DNA of 50,610 bases from Candidatus Segetimicrobium genomatis (GCA_005882275.1 VBAK01000117.1:1-50610), one strand, 5' to 3'. Positions 7,977-17,865 are shown, counted from the first letter of the stretch. Notes: a model not told the origin generated them from the letters alone. A program made the numbers and translations.

Positions 7977-9215
7977 TCACTTGATGCCCCGCGCCGCGTC
8001 GATCTCCCGGCACGCGCCGTCCAGCGCCGCTTTGGCGCTCTTGGTGTTGAGCAGCGCCGCGGTGACGGCATCCCACATGACGTCCTCGACCTTCGACCAG
8101 TCGGCGGTGAGCGGCCAGGGCTTGGCCGTGGGGAGCTGCTGGATGAACGGCTTGTAGAACGCGGTCTGGAAATACGCGTCGCGGGCCACGCTCTTTTCCG
8201 TGGGCAGCATCCCGAAGTCCTTGTCGAACTCCAGCCGGGGCCCATCGCGATACGCGTACTCCAGGAACTTGACGACCGCATCCGTGTTCTTGGCGCTCTT
8301 GAACACGATGATGGAGTCGGTCACGAGCAGGGTCTGCTGGGGCTTGCCCTGGTTGTGCGGCATCGGCGCCACCGCAAAGGGCATGGTCTTCGCCCGCTCC
8401 TGGATCATCCCCCCGAACCAGGGTCCCGTCTCGATCATCGCCAGCTTGCCGGCCAGGAACAGGTCCTGGAGCGTGCCGCGGTCGTTCTCCCCCACGTTGG
8501 GCTCGGTGACCTTGTCCTTGTTGACCAGGTCCACCATGAACCGGAGGGCGTCCACCCCCGCGGCGTCGTTCACCCGGCACCGGCCGTAGCTCCCGTCGGG
8601 ATTGGTAACAAAGAAGTCGCCGCCGTTCCCGTAGAGGTAGTACACGTACTCCGTCAGCTCGGCGAACTTCTTGCCGGAGACGCCGATCCCGTACACCCCC
8701 GGCGACTTCGACGCCTCCCTGGCCGCGGCCAGCAGTTCCTGCCACGTCTGGGGCGGGGTCTTGACCAGGTCGGTGCGGTAGTAGAGAGAGCGGGCGCTCA
8801 GGGCGACCGGGACGCCGTACAGCCGGCCGTTGATGCGCGCCTCGAGCGCCGGCTGGATGAACTTGTCGATGAACGCCTTGGGGAGTAGGGTGTCGGCGGG
8901 CTGGACGACGCCCATCTTGTTGAACTCGATGATCCATCGCGTGCCCACGATCGCGATGTCCGGGGCCTGATTCCCCGCGATCCAGGTGACCAGGCGGTCG
9001 TGCCCCTCGTTCCACGGCACGACCACGTTGTCCACGGTGATGCCGGGGTTCGCCGCCTCGAACTCCTTCTTGAGCTGCTGCCAGAACGTGTTGTAGCGCG
9101 CGTCGTACTCCATCCACACCGCCCGGACCGATGCCGCCCCGCCCCCGCGGGCCGGGAGCGCCAGGAGGCCGGTGCACAGCGCCGCGATCGCCGCGAGCGC
9201 GACCTTCCTCCGCAT
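7977..9215 (-). CDS. Extracellular solute-binding protein for carbohydrate ABC importer
   Basis: A 412-residue periplasmic binding protein and first gene of the set running left to the lactonase. I chose ATG 9215 because a strong GAGGGGGGTGA ribosome site sits just upstream and the next residues (MRRKVALAAIAALCTGLL) form a signal peptide. The frame is open further upstream, but only with non-protein-like composition. The mature protein shows VWMEYDARYNTFWQQLKKEF, then TVDNVVVPWNEGHDRLVTWI with the NEG/H turn, PDIAIVGTRWIIEF, and a C-terminal half with ETGPWFGGMIQ and FLEYAYRDGPRLEF. All fit family 1 sugar-binding proteins. The ligand is unknown. Confidence 0.9.
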   Translation of the reverse strand: MRRKVALAAIAALCTGLLALPARGGGAASVRAVWMEYDARYNTFWQQLKKEFEAANPGITVDNVVVPWNEGHDRLVTWIAGNQAPDIAIVGTRWIIEFNKMGVVQPADTLLPKAFIDKFIQPALEARINGRLYGVPVALSARSLYYRTDLVKTPPQTWQELLAAAREASKSPGVYGIGVSGKKFAELTEYVYYLYGNGGDFFVTNPDGSYGRCRVNDAAGVDALRFMVDLVNKDKVTEPNVGENDRGTLQDLFLAGKLAMIETGPWFGGMIQERAKTMPFAVAPMPHNQGKPQQTLLVTDSIIVFKSAKNTDAVVKFLEYAYRDGPRLEFDKDFGMLPTEKSVARDAYFQTAFYKPFIQQLPTAKPWPLTADWSKVEDVMWDAVTAALLNTKSAKAALDGACREIDAARGIK

Positions 9216-9444
9216 TCCCTCACCCCCCTCTTCTGTCTCGTGACCCCGTCGCAGTCCCAGCGCGGATGCCGCGGGCAGGCGAACGGCGGCTCCCGCCTCC
9301 GAGAGCTCGACGAAGTCATGGGTGAGTTCTGCGGCCCCGGAGCGCGTTTCCTTCACCCTGGCCGCCTCGAAACAGACACTGCGCGTCCGTGCAGCGAACC
9401 GCGGCCGGGGGAAGCCTCTTCGTCTAATTAGCGCGCAGGTCGCC

Positions 9445-10662
9445 TCACTCGTAGCGCAGGGCGACGATGGGATCGAGGGCCGCCGCGCGCTGCGCCGGGT
9501 AGAAGCCGAACACGACACCGACCAGCGCCGACGAGGCGAAGCCGAGGATCATCGAGAACAACGACACGAGCACCGGCCAGTGCCCAAACCTCGAGGCCCC
9601 CTCCGCGGTGGCGATCCCGGCCGCGATGCCGATCAGCCCGCCGATGCACGCCAGCGCCAGTGCCTCGACGAGGAACTGGCTGAGGATGTCCCGTCCTCTG
9701 GCCCCGACGGCCATGCGGAGCCCGATCTCCCGCGTCCGTTCCGTGACGGAGACGAGCATGATGTTCATGATGCCGATGCCGCCGACCACAAGGGAGACGA
9801 CGGCGATCCCGGCGAGGAGCAACGCCTGGGTCTGCGCGGTGGCGAGGCGCACCTGCTGCACATCGGAGTAGTTGCGCACGGAGAAGTCGTCCGGCTGACG
9901 GACCGTGAGATGGTGACGCAGCCGCAACAGCCGCTTCGTCGCATCGATCACCTCGGGGACCTTATCCGGCGTGGCCGCCGAGATAAAGATGCTGCGGAGC
10001 CACGGGATGCCGGTCATACGGTGCTGCAGCGTCGTGATCGGCACGACCGCGGTGTCGTCCTGATCCGAACTGCCGCCGGACGATCCCTTTGCCAGGAGGA
10101 TCCCCACGACGCGAAACGGGACGTTCTTGATGATGACCGTGGCGCCGACGGCTCCGCCGGTAGGAAAGAGGGTCTGCGCGACGGTGTGGCCGAGGACGGT
10201 CACTTTCGCGGCCTCGTCCACCTCGGTCGGCGTGAAGAAGCGCCCCTCCGCCACCCGCCAGCTCCGCGCGATCTGCCAGGCGGGTGTCGTGCCGCCGATG
10301 TACGTGAACCAGTTGGCCCCCCCAGCCACCAACTGGGCATTCGTTTGCGCGTACGGTGCCGCGGCGACGACCCCGGGAACCCTCTGCGCGATGGCGATCG
10401 CATCGTCGACCCTGAGCGTCGTTTGGGAAATGTTCCCGAGGCGCACCCCTCCGCTCGTGAGGGCGCCGGGGATGACGACAATCAGGTTCGCGCCGAGGCT
10501 CTCGATCTGGGCCAGGACGACAGCCTGCGCGCCTTCCCCGATGGCCATCGAGGCGATGACGGCGCCGACCCCGATGATGATGCCCAGCATCGTGAGGAGC
10601 GAGCGGGCGGCGTTCAGGCGGAGCGCCTGCCAGGCGACGCCGAGGAGAACCGAGGCACTCAT
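9445..10662 (-). CDS. MacB-type ABC transporter permease (FtsX fold)
   Basis: A 405-residue mechanotransmission permease. The N-terminus WQALRLNAARSLLTMLGIIIGVGAVI is the first helix motif of MacB/LolC-type proteins. A periplasmic domain of roughly 200 residues follows (VDDAIAIAQRVPGVVAAAPY, VTVLGHTVAQTLFP). The C-terminal half has the three remaining helices with the conserved GGIGIMNIMLVSVTERTREIGLRMAVGA block and ends with PAQRAAALDPIVALRYE. It overlaps the ATPase gene upstream by 4 bases. With the ATPase, the MacA-like adaptor and the TolC protein it would form a tripartite efflux pump. It is the last gene of the block. The 229 bases to the next gene hold no recognisable feature apart from that gene's ribosome site. 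Confidence 0.92.
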   Translation of the reverse strand: MSASVLLGVAWQALRLNAARSLLTMLGIIIGVGAVIASMAIGEGAQAVVLAQIESLGANLIVVIPGALTSGGVRLGNISQTTLRVDDAIAIAQRVPGVVAAAPYAQTNAQLVAGGANWFTYIGGTTPAWQIARSWRVAEGRFFTPTEVDEAAKVTVLGHTVAQTLFPTGGAVGATVIIKNVPFRVVGILLAKGSSGGSSDQDDTAVVPITTLQHRMTGIPWLRSIFISAATPDKVPEVIDATKRLLRLRHHLTVRQPDDFSVRNYSDVQQVRLATAQTQALLLAGIAVVSLVVGGIGIMNIMLVSVTERTREIGLRMAVGARGRDILSQFLVEALALACIGGLIGIAAGIATAEGASRFGHWPVLVSLFSMILGFASSALVGVVFGFYPAQRAAALDPIVALRYE

Positions 10663-11432
10663 ACACGTACCTCCCGGACGCCGGCCGGGGCCGCGAGCGC
10701 ATCCCGCTCCGATTTCGCGACTGCGCCGGTCACCGGACGATCCTCCGTCACTCGGCCGTCATTGAAGACCATGACACGCTGAGCCCAGGCGGCGATGTTG
10801 ACGTCGTGGGTGACGACCACGATGGTGATCGCCTGCTCGCGGTTGAGGCGGCGAAACAGGGTCATGAGCTCGGCGCTGCTGGCGCTGTCGAGGTTCCCCG
10901 TCGGCTCGTCGGCCAGCAGCAGCGGCGGTCGGTTGGCGAGGGCCCGCGCAATGGCCACGCGCTGCTGCTGGCCGCCGGAGAGTTCACCCGGCCGGTGGGT
11001 CAGGCGCTCCCCGAGCCCCACGCTTTCCAGAAGCGCGCGCGCCCGGGGTGCCCGCTCGTCCTTCGGGACGCCGGCGTAGAGCATTGGCAGTTCCACGTTT
11101 CCCACCGCGGGTGTCCGGGCGAGCAGGTTGAAGCTTTGGAAGACGAACCCGATATGACGGTTTCGCACCGCGGCCAGCTGGTCGCGCGAGAAGTGGGACA
11201 CCTCCTCGCCGGCGAGCCGGTACGAGCCGGACGTCGGGCGATCCAGGCACCCCAGCAGGTGCATCAAGGTGGACTTGCCGGACCCCGACGGTCCCATGAT
11301 CGCGACGAACTCCCCGGAGCGAACGCGCAGGCTGACGCCCTGAAGCGCGTGGACCGCGCCATCCCCCTGGCCGTAGACTTTGGTGAGATCCCGCGCCTCG
11401 ATGATCGCGTCCGGCCTTGGGGAGTTCTGCAT
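10659..11432 (-). CDS. MacB/LolD-type ABC transporter ATP-binding protein
   Basis: A 257-residue ATPase. Walker A is GPSGSGKST, the Q-loop is [21 protein letters not shown] (typical of LolD/MacB), the signature is [15 protein letters not shown], and Walker B with D-loop is [16 protein letters not shown]. The H-loop lies in [20 protein letters not shown]. The start ATG overlaps the TGA stop of the adaptor gene by one base (TGATG), and the end overlaps the permease start by 4 bases. In contrast to E. coli MacB, ATPase and permease are separate polypeptides, as in many Gram-positive and early-branching lineages. The C-terminal 35 residues beyond the usual end are of low complexity. Confidence 0.93.
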   Translation of the reverse strand: MQNSPRPDAIIEARDLTKVYGQGDGAVHALQGVSLRVRSGEFVAIMGPSGSGKSTLMHLLGCLDRPTSGSYRLAGEEVSHFSRDQLAAVRNRHIGFVFQSFNLLARTPAVGNVELPMLYAGVPKDERAPRARALLESVGLGERLTHRPGELSGGQQQRVAIARALANRPPLLLADEPTGNLDSASSAELMTLFRRLNREQAITIVVVTHDVNIAAWAQRVMVFNDGRVTEDRPVTGAVAKSERDALAAPAGVREVRV

Positions 11433-12922
11433 CAGGACCCTCGAGCGGCCCGGGCCGCCCCCCGGCCCACCGCAGGCCGGTCCTCGCCCGCCGCGAACGC
11501 GGAGGTTCGTTCCGCGCCGCCCCGCGCCGCTCCGTGAGCCTGTTCGATGATGACCGGGTCGCCGGCGTGGAGATTCCCGCTCGCGATCTCCAGGTTGACC
11601 CCGTCCGAGAGCCCGATGACAACGGGCACCGGTCGAGGCTTCCCGTTGCGCAACGTCCACAGGGTGATGTGGGAGCCCGGCGCGCCGGCGACGGGTGGAG
11701 AGGCGGGGCTCTCCGGCTTCCCATGCGCTTTCCGAGCCAGCGGGCGGTACAGAACCGCCTCGATGGGAACCGCGAGCACATGCGTGCGCGTGCCGGCATC
11801 GATCGTCACCTCGGCGGTCATGCCGGGCATCAACCGGCCTGAGGAGTCGTGAACGATCACCACGGCGTCGTACGTGACCACGTTTTGAACGACCGTCGGG
11901 TTGACGCGCACCTGCTGCACAGTGCCTGAGAACACGACGTTCGGGAGCGCCGTGACGGAGATGCGGGCGGTCTCCCCCTCTCGGACGCTCCGCACGTCCG
12001 CCTCGTCGACCGAGGTATCCACCTGCATGTCCGTCAAATTCGTGGCGAGCGTAAAGAGCGTCGGCGTCTGGAACGACGCGGCGACGGTCTGACCGACGCT
12101 GACGTTGCGCGCCATGACAATCCCGTCGACGGGGCTTGTGATCACCGTCTGGGAGACCTTGTACTCCGCCTGCTGGAGCTGTGCGGCCTGGGATGCGATT
12201 TGCTGCTGCGCCGCCGTTGCCTGCGCCTGCGCGGTCGCTACCTGCGCCTGGGCGCTTCGCAATTGAGCCGCCGCGGCGGCGGCCTGGGCCTGCGCGACGG
12301 CCACCGCGGCCTGGGCCGCCCGGGTGTCGGCCGAAAAACTCTCCAGGGCCGTCTGATCGGCATCCATCTGATTCTCCGGGATGAACCCCTGCTGCAAGAG
12401 CGACGCGTCGCGTTTGACGGTCTGCTGCGCCAACTTGAACTGCGCCTGGATCTTGGCCGCGTTTGCCTCAGCACTCCGGAGGGTTGCCTGCGCCTGTTGG
12501 ATGGCCGCGACCGCGCTCTCCACTGCGGCCTGGTCCTGGGCGATGCCGCTCAGGGCGGCGGCATAACCGGCCTGCGCCGCCGCGAGGTTCGCCCTGGCCT
12601 GCGTGACGACCGCCTGGTACGGCCCCGGATCGATGGTCGCCAGCACCATCCCCTTCTTCACTTTAGAATTGTAGTCGACGTTGATGACCGCGATCGTGCC
12701 CGACACCTGGGAGCCGATCTGCACCGAGTCGACGGGATTGACGGTGCCGGTCTCGGTGACCGTTGTCGAGATATCCGTATAAGCCGCGGGATGGGTGATG
12801 TACCGGACTCCATCGCGCGTGGTGCCGGAGTGCTTGATTCCGGCGGCGGCGCCCCCTACGATGATGATACCGGCGATGCCGGCGATGGCCGCGTTCCGGG
12901 CGCTTCTGCTCACAAATCTCAT
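11432..12922 (-). CDS. MacA/HlyD-type periplasmic adaptor subunit
   Basis: A 496-residue membrane-fusion protein. It has one N-terminal helix (IAGIAGIIIVGGAAAGI), a first lipoyl half with GTVNPVDSVQIGSQVSGTI and VKKGMVLATIDP, and a long alanine- and glutamine-rich alpha-hairpin. The hairpin contains repeated AQAQ/AAAQ heptads over about 150 residues and forms the coiled coil that meets TolC. The second lipoyl half is YKVSQTVITSPVDGIVMARNV, then come the beta-barrel and a membrane-proximal domain. The hairpin is longer than in typical MacA. The C-terminus (residues about 440-496) carries an alanine-, glycine- and arginine-rich tail of unknown use. It overlaps TolC by 4 bases upstream and the ATPase by one base downstream. 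Confidence 0.9.
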   Translation of the reverse strand: MRFVSRSARNAAIAGIAGIIIVGGAAAGIKHSGTTRDGVRYITHPAAYTDISTTVTETGTVNPVDSVQIGSQVSGTIAVINVDYNSKVKKGMVLATIDPGPYQAVVTQARANLAAAQAGYAAALSGIAQDQAAVESAVAAIQQAQATLRSAEANAAKIQAQFKLAQQTVKRDASLLQQGFIPENQMDADQTALESFSADTRAAQAAVAVAQAQAAAAAAQLRSAQAQVATAQAQATAAQQQIASQAAQLQQAEYKVSQTVITSPVDGIVMARNVSVGQTVAASFQTPTLFTLATNLTDMQVDTSVDEADVRSVREGETARISVTALPNVVFSGTVQQVRVNPTVVQNVVTYDAVVIVHDSSGRLMPGMTAEVTIDAGTRTHVLAVPIEAVLYRPLARKAHGKPESPASPPVAGAPGSHITLWTLRNGKPRPVPVVIGLSDGVNLEIASGNLHAGDPVIIEQAHGAARGGAERTSAFAAGEDRPAVGRGAARAARGS

Positions 12923-14343
12923 TGGCTACCCCCACCGGCGCTGGCGACAATCGGGCTCCCCTGCGCGTGGCGCAGCGTCGCCAGCGCCGACTGATACGTA
13001 TACAGGCTGTTCACCGCATTGACCTCGGCCTGGGCCGCCGTGGCCCGGGCCGTGATGACCTCCACGATCGTCCCCACCCCTGCCTTGTACCGACCTTCGG
13101 CGACCGCGAGAGCCGCCTCCGCCGCCTCCCGGGCCGCCTGCGTCGCCGGGATCGTCGCCGCAGCCTGCACGGCCGCGAGATACGCCTGATAGGCATCCTG
13201 GCGCATGGAGAGAAGGGCGGCGTCGAGTTGCGCGCGGGCGCTGCGCACCGTCGCCTGCGCGGCATCCACCCCGGCCTGCGCTCCCGGGCTATAGAAGGGC
13301 AGACCCACCGTTGCCGTGACGCCATAGGATGTCGAGTTGCTCAGGAGCGGGTCCGTGCTCGCGGGCGTATAGGTCGTGCCCACCGAAACGGTCACCTGGG
13401 GACCGGCGTTGATACGCGCGAGCTCCAGGGCAGCCTGATCGGACTGCAGAGTGGCCATGGCCTTCGCGACCTCCGGTCGATGGGCCTCCGCCGCCTTCAT
13501 CGCGGCATCGGCGGTCACAGGGACGTCCGGAGGAGGCGCCGGGGGCTCCTGCACCTCGACAGGCGCCGCCGCATCTCCGCCGATGGCGGCCTGGAGGCCG
13601 GACTTCGCCGTCGCGATCTGGGAGCGCGCCGTCAGCAGGTCCACCTCCGCCAGAGCCACCTGCGCCTGAGCCTGGATGACATCGGCCTGGGCCGCGACGC
13701 CCGCCCGGACCCGCGCCTGTGAAAGCGCGAGCTGGGCCTGGGCCTGCGCAAGGAGCGCCTCCCGAACAGCTGTGAGGCGCTCGGCCGTCAGGACGCTGAA
13801 GAACGCGGTCGCGACCGCGAGCGACGTATCCTGTTGGGTCTGGCGGAGCGCCGCCTCCGCCTGAGCGAGCGCAGCCGCCGCTGAGCTCACCGCGGCCGGG
13901 GTGCGGCCGGCATCGTACAGGGGGACCGTTGCCCCGAGGGAAACCGTCCCCGCGGTCGCAAGCCCCGAGGACGTCGATGACGTTGCCGACCCTCCTCCGA
14001 CGCGCCCCGTTCCGTTCGCCGAGAGCGTGGGCGCGAGTCCCGCTCTGGCCGCGACCAGGCTCTGCCGCGCCGCCCTCACGGCTTCTTCCCCCGCGATGAT
14101 CTGCGGGTTTTGCGCGAGCGCCGCCCGGATCGCCTGATCCAGCGTGAGCGCAGGCGTTGCGGCCGGCAGCGCGGGGGCCGACCCCGGAGCCGCGGGCGCC
14201 GTTGCGGGCGGTGGGAGCATCTGCAGCAAGAACGCCGGGGACCGTGAGCCGGGCGCGGCGGCCAGCGCGGGACCCACAGACACCTCGACACCCAGCGACA
14301 GCATGCCGCAGATCGCGAGCGCGGCGGGCGCCGGACGGATCAC
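12919..14343 (-). CDS. TolC-family outer membrane efflux protein
   Basis: A 474-residue outer-membrane channel protein. The leader LAICGMLSLGVEVSVGPALA is a signal peptide. An alanine- and proline-rich linker leads to LTLDQAIRAALAQNPQI, the standard first helix of the first OEP repeat. The second repeat is recognisable at ALELARINAGPQVTVSVGTTY, and the C-terminal helices with AEAALAVAEGRYKAGVGTIVEVITA and QAEVNAVNSLYTYQSALATL correspond to the conserved end of the family. This gene is direct evidence for an outer membrane. The 4-base overlaps with the dehydrogenase before it and the adaptor after it place it firmly inside the glycan operon. Confidence 0.92.
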   Translation of the reverse strand: MIRPAPAALAICGMLSLGVEVSVGPALAAAPGSRSPAFLLQMLPPPATAPAAPGSAPALPAATPALTLDQAIRAALAQNPQIIAGEEAVRAARQSLVAARAGLAPTLSANGTGRVGGGSATSSTSSGLATAGTVSLGATVPLYDAGRTPAAVSSAAAALAQAEAALRQTQQDTSLAVATAFFSVLTAERLTAVREALLAQAQAQLALSQARVRAGVAAQADVIQAQAQVALAEVDLLTARSQIATAKSGLQAAIGGDAAAPVEVQEPPAPPPDVPVTADAAMKAAEAHRPEVAKAMATLQSDQAALELARINAGPQVTVSVGTTYTPASTDPLLSNSTSYGVTATVGLPFYSPGAQAGVDAAQATVRSARAQLDAALLSMRQDAYQAYLAAVQAAATIPATQAAREAAEAALAVAEGRYKAGVGTIVEVITARATAAQAEVNAVNSLYTYQSALATLRHAQGSPIVASAGGGSQ

Positions 14344-15785
14344 GGTGCGTCCTCCTCGGGCCCCGCCATCGTCACGGTAAATGCGCCGCCGGCTGCGGCC
14401 GCGCTCTCGACAGGAGGACGCCCATTCGCCGCTTCACTCCGATCGGGCGGCGACGGTGACCGCGGCTCCTTCCTCACCCCGTGGGTCCCGCGGCCTCGGC
14501 CCAGGTACACGAACCCGTGGGCCACGGCCATGTCCGGCCTGAAGATATTGCGCGTGTCCTGAATGACGTTTCCGTCCATCGCGTTCTGCAGTTTCCGCAG
14601 GTCCAGGTCCCGGAATTCGCCCCATTCCGTCAGGATCGTCACCGCGTCGGCATGGGCGGCGGCCTCATACGGATCGGAGACCACCCGCAGGCGGTCGTGT
14701 TCGAGGGCCGCGGAGATCGCGCCGTTCGCCGCCGGATCGAAGGCCTGCACGGTGGCCCCCTCTTCGAGGAGCAGGCGAACGAACTCCATGGCGGGCGACT
14801 CCCGCACGTCGTCTGTCCCCGCCTTGTACGAGAGGCCGAGCACCCCGATGAGACGGCCCCCGAGCGGCCCGACGACACTTTTCAACTGGTCGACCAGATA
14901 GGCCCGCAGTGCCTGGTTCGTCCTGTAGGCCCCTTCGACCACCGGTACCTCGCATCCCGCGCCGCGCGCCGCAGCGATCAGCGCGCGGGTGTCCTTGGGA
15001 AGACACGAGCCTCCGAACCCTGGGCCCGCATGGAGGAATTTCGGACCGATGCGGCGATCGAGGCCGAGCACCCTCGCCACATCGCTGACGTTCAGCCCAA
15101 GCGAATCGCAGATGTTCGCCATCTCGTTGATGAAGCTGATCTTGACGGAGAGGAAAGCATTGCAGGCATACTTGGCGAGTTCCGCCGTGTCGTTATCCGT
15201 CGTCACGATAGGGGTCTCACTCAGATACAGAGGCCGGTAGATGTCCCGCATGATTGCCAGCGCATACTGGCTGTTGCCCCCCAGGACGACGCGGTCCGGG
15301 CGCATGAAATTCTCAATGGCCGACCCCTCGCGCAAGAACTCGGGGTTGGAGACGATGTCGAAGGCCGGCGCCGCCTCGTTTTTCAACTCCGCCGCCAGGC
15401 GGCGCGCCGTACCCGGTGGCACCGTGCTCTTGATCGCCAGGACCTTGTATTCCTTCATCACCCTGGCGATCTGCCGGCCGACCTCGAAGAGGTCTTTGAG
15501 GTTCGGCCTGCCGGGGGCCTCATCCTCTGTGCCCACCGCAATGAAGAGCACCAGCGAACGGTCAACCGCCTCGTCCAGACTCGTCGAGAAGCTCAGCCGG
15601 CCCGCGCGAGCGTTCTTGCGCACCAGTTCGGCAAGCCCGGGTTCCCGGAACGGCATCGTTCCCTCGCGGAGACCATCGATCCTCTTCGCCATCTTGTCCA
15701 CACAGTGGACGTTGAGGCCGAGCTCGGCGAGACACGCCGCGCCCACCAACCCGACGCGGCCCGCGCCGATCATTGTCACGTTCAT
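14340..15785 (-). CDS. ugd: UDP-glucose 6-dehydrogenase
   Basis: A 481-residue enzyme that oxidises UDP-glucose to UDP-glucuronate with two NAD+, in the cytoplasm. The N-terminal Rossmann motif is MIGAGRVGLVGAACL. Other family blocks are KSTVPPGTARRL, NPEFLREGSAIENFMRPDRVV, TAELAKYACNAFLSVKISFINEM and the active-site loop GPGFGGSCLPKDTRAL with the catalytic cysteine. The C-terminal nucleotide domain begins at GVLGLSYKAGTDDVRESPA and holds DTRNIFRPD. About 45 residues after FVYLGRG are a low-complexity proline-, serine- and alanine-rich tail absent from most family members. Its product is the substrate of the epimerase-like gene at 16842-17825. It overlaps both neighbours by 4 bases. Confidence 0.93.
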   Translation of the reverse strand: MNVTMIGAGRVGLVGAACLAELGLNVHCVDKMAKRIDGLREGTMPFREPGLAELVRKNARAGRLSFSTSLDEAVDRSLVLFIAVGTEDEAPGRPNLKDLFEVGRQIARVMKEYKVLAIKSTVPPGTARRLAAELKNEAAPAFDIVSNPEFLREGSAIENFMRPDRVVLGGNSQYALAIMRDIYRPLYLSETPIVTTDNDTAELAKYACNAFLSVKISFINEMANICDSLGLNVSDVARVLGLDRRIGPKFLHAGPGFGGSCLPKDTRALIAAARGAGCEVPVVEGAYRTNQALRAYLVDQLKSVVGPLGGRLIGVLGLSYKAGTDDVRESPAMEFVRLLLEEGATVQAFDPAANGAISAALEHDRLRVVSDPYEAAAHADAVTILTEWGEFRDLDLRKLQNAMDGNVIQDTRNIFRPDMAVAHGFVYLGRGRGTHGVRKEPRSPSPPDRSEAANGRPPVESAAAAGGAFTVTMAGPEEDAP

Positions 15786-16828
15786 GGTTCCCTCACGGTG
15801 TTATCAGCGAGATGGGCCCGTTGATCCGGACCCTTGTCCAGTGCGCGAAGCCCGCGATCGAGCATGACCCCGACCTTGTTGGGCCACCCGGGAGGCTTGT
15901 TTCGGGCGTCACGCTTCGCGCCGTGCAGGTACTGCTCCGCCATGTAAAACGGCAACCGTGCCAGAACTTCGTTGCGGCCGAACGACGCGTAGGTCCTCAA
16001 GAACATGCCGGCGGCAGCGTCCAGCGCGTCGAGCGAGCCCAGGTGGTTCCGGGCCACCCGTTCGACTCCCACGAGAAACCAGGCGACATCTCGGGTGGGA
16101 TCGCCGACGTCATAGTCATCCAGATCAATGGTGGCCGTGCGTCCATTCGCCAAAATGACGTGCTCAGGAATATAGCTGCCGTGCCCGGCGCAGGATTCAA
16201 CGGCGCCGAGCGACGGGGCCGCCGCGATCAGTTTGCGGGACAGCAGCCTTGCCTTCCCGGCCAGCGGCTCCTCCAGGCGGGCGAGAACGTCTGTCCAATT
16301 CCGGATGTCGGAAAGCTCCTTGCTGATCTCCACCACCCTGCCCCATCGCGGAGCGAGGGCATGGAATCTTGCCAGCCATCGCGCGCACCGCTCGGCGGCG
16401 GAGATCTGCTCGCGCGGGCCGCCGGTCAAGAACATCTCCTTCGCCGACGGCCCCTCGATCTTTTCTTCCAGCAGGACCCGCAGCGAAGCCAGGTACGCGT
16501 AGGGCTGGGGGATCGAAAACTCCGCCTCCGGGCCAAAGCCGGCTCGCCTGACGCCGTCCAGCGCCTCGAACACGTCCACCCGGTCTTGCACGAAGACTTT
16601 CCCGATCACGCTGTGCCATCCATTGGGGGTTTTCAGCGCGATCTCGAATGTACAGCGGTCATGCTCGTGGCACTTGAGCGATCGGAGGCGCAGGTCCTGT
16701 CGAGCCCCCCACCGCCACCGGGAGAAGGAAAGCCGATCGAGCTCCTCGCGGAATTCCTCCCGAGCGAGAACGGCTGAAAAGGCGGACACCGACGCATCAT
16801 CGACGCCCTGAGCGGATTCAAGCTCCAC
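15782..16828 (-). CDS. Phosphotransferase (APH fold) with altered catalytic motif
   Basis: A 348-residue protein of the aminoglycoside phosphotransferase/choline kinase fold. The start is GTG 16828, placed five bases after a clear AGGAGG site that follows the stop of the epimerase gene. The upstream open frame is a shadow of that gene. Residues 216-223 read HGSYIPEH where the kinase family has HGDxxxxN, so both the catalytic aspartate and the metal-binding asparagine are replaced. The second metal motif IDLDDYDVGDP (234-244) is kept. N-lobe elements (VIGKVFVQD, LLEEKIEG) are recognisable. It is wedged between the two UDP-sugar enzymes and overlaps ugd by 4 bases, so a role in glycan assembly or modification is likely. 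Whether it is a working kinase is doubtful. Confidence 0.75.
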   Translation of the reverse strand: MELESAQGVDDASVSAFSAVLAREEFREELDRLSFSRWRWGARQDLRLRSLKCHEHDRCTFEIALKTPNGWHSVIGKVFVQDRVDVFEALDGVRRAGFGPEAEFSIPQPYAYLASLRVLLEEKIEGPSAKEMFLTGGPREQISAAERCARWLARFHALAPRWGRVVEISKELSDIRNWTDVLARLEEPLAGKARLLSRKLIAAAPSLGAVESCAGHGSYIPEHVILANGRTATIDLDDYDVGDPTRDVAWFLVGVERVARNHLGSLDALDAAAGMFLRTYASFGRNEVLARLPFYMAEQYLHGAKRDARNKPPGWPNKVGVMLDRGLRALDKGPDQRAHLADNTVREP

Positions 16829-16841
16829 GGGAACCTCCTCT

Positions 16842-17825
16842 TCACGCCTCAACGCGTGAGCGAACACACTCCGCCTCTTGCAACGCTTTTCGGAAGTACG
16901 GCACCACGCTTCGCAGGCCTTCCCGGCGTGGAACGGCGGGAGTCCAGCCCAGGATCCGGCGCGCCCGACGGATGTCCGGCCGGCGCACCCTGGGGTCGTC
17001 CTCGGGCAACGGGCGGTAGACAATGCCGCTGCTGCTCCCTGTGACCTCCAAGACCTCCCGCGCAAGCGCTCCGACCGTCACCTCATCGGGATTCCCGAGG
17101 TTGATGATCAGCGGCTCAGGCGCGCCGAAGCGGGCCAGGCGGAGGATCCCCTCAACCAGGTCGGTCACATAACAGAGGCTGCGCGTCTGCAAACCGGTTC
17201 CATAAATGGTCAGCGGTTCTCCTCGGAGAGCCTGGCTCATGAAATTGGGCAGGACTCTTCCATCGTCGACGCGCATGCGCGGGCCGTAGGTGTTGAACAC
17301 CCGCGCGATCCGCACGCGCAGGCCGTGGGCGCGATGGTAGGCCAGCGTGATCGCTTCCGCGTAACGCTTCGCTTCGTCGTACACGCTCCGGGGCCCGACA
17401 GGATTGACATGGCCCCAGTAGTGTTCCGGCTGGGGGTTGACTTCGGGATCCCCATACACCTCCGATGTGGAGGCGAGCAGGAACGTCGCCTGCTTGGCTT
17501 TGGCCAGCCCAAGCGCGTGGTAGGTTCCCAGGCCACCGACTTTCAACGTGTGGATGGGGTGTCGCAGGTAGTCCCGAGGGCTGGCGGGGCTGGCGAAATG
17601 CAGGATACAATCGAGCGGCCCCTCGACGAAGACAGGCTGGGTGATGTCGTGCCGCACGAACGTAAACTCCGGAGCCGACCTCAGGTGGTCGATGTTCTCG
17701 CCCCCCGACGTCTTGAGGTTATCCAGGCACAGAACTTCACACCCATCCGCCAGCAGGCGCTCACAGAGGTGCGAGCCCACAAACCCCGCCCCACCCGTGA
17801 CGAGCACCCGCCATCCCCTCTGCAC
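16842..17825 (-). CDS. NAD-dependent epimerase/dehydratase, UDP-glucuronate decarboxylase-like
   Basis: A 327-residue extended short-chain dehydrogenase. It opens with [19 protein letters not shown] (NAD-binding), then [16 protein letters not shown]. It carries [26 protein letters not shown] and [19 protein letters not shown], followed by the catalytic [12 protein letters not shown] (YxxxK). These blocks, above all the ASPASPxxY and the PQxExYWG stretches, match UDP-glucuronate decarboxylases that make UDP-xylose. With Ugd directly downstream the pair would convert UDP-glucose to UDP-xylose, so xylose or another pentose may be a building block of the surface glycan. A dTDP-glucose dehydratase-like role is less likely. 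Its stop lies 13 bases before the GTG of the next gene. Confidence 0.85.
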   Translation of the reverse strand: MQRGWRVLVTGGAGFVGSHLCERLLADGCEVLCLDNLKTSGGENIDHLRSAPEFTFVRHDITQPVFVEGPLDCILHFASPASPRDYLRHPIHTLKVGGLGTYHALGLAKAKQATFLLASTSEVYGDPEVNPQPEHYWGHVNPVGPRSVYDEAKRYAEAITLAYHRAHGLRVRIARVFNTYGPRMRVDDGRVLPNFMSQALRGEPLTIYGTGLQTRSLCYVTDLVEGILRLARFGAPEPLIINLGNPDEVTVGALAREVLEVTGSSSGIVYRPLPEDDPRVRRPDIRRARRILGWTPAVPRREGLRSVVPYFRKALQEAECVRSRVEA

Positions 17826-17865
17826 GTGAGTCCTCCTCGCTGATGCCGCTCGTCTCGCGCCGCCG

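Noticed and set aside
6077..7984. Plus-strand open frame of 635 codons opposite two permeases
   Set aside because: Antisense of clear membrane proteins; the translation is hydrophilic and low in complexity, with no domain pattern.
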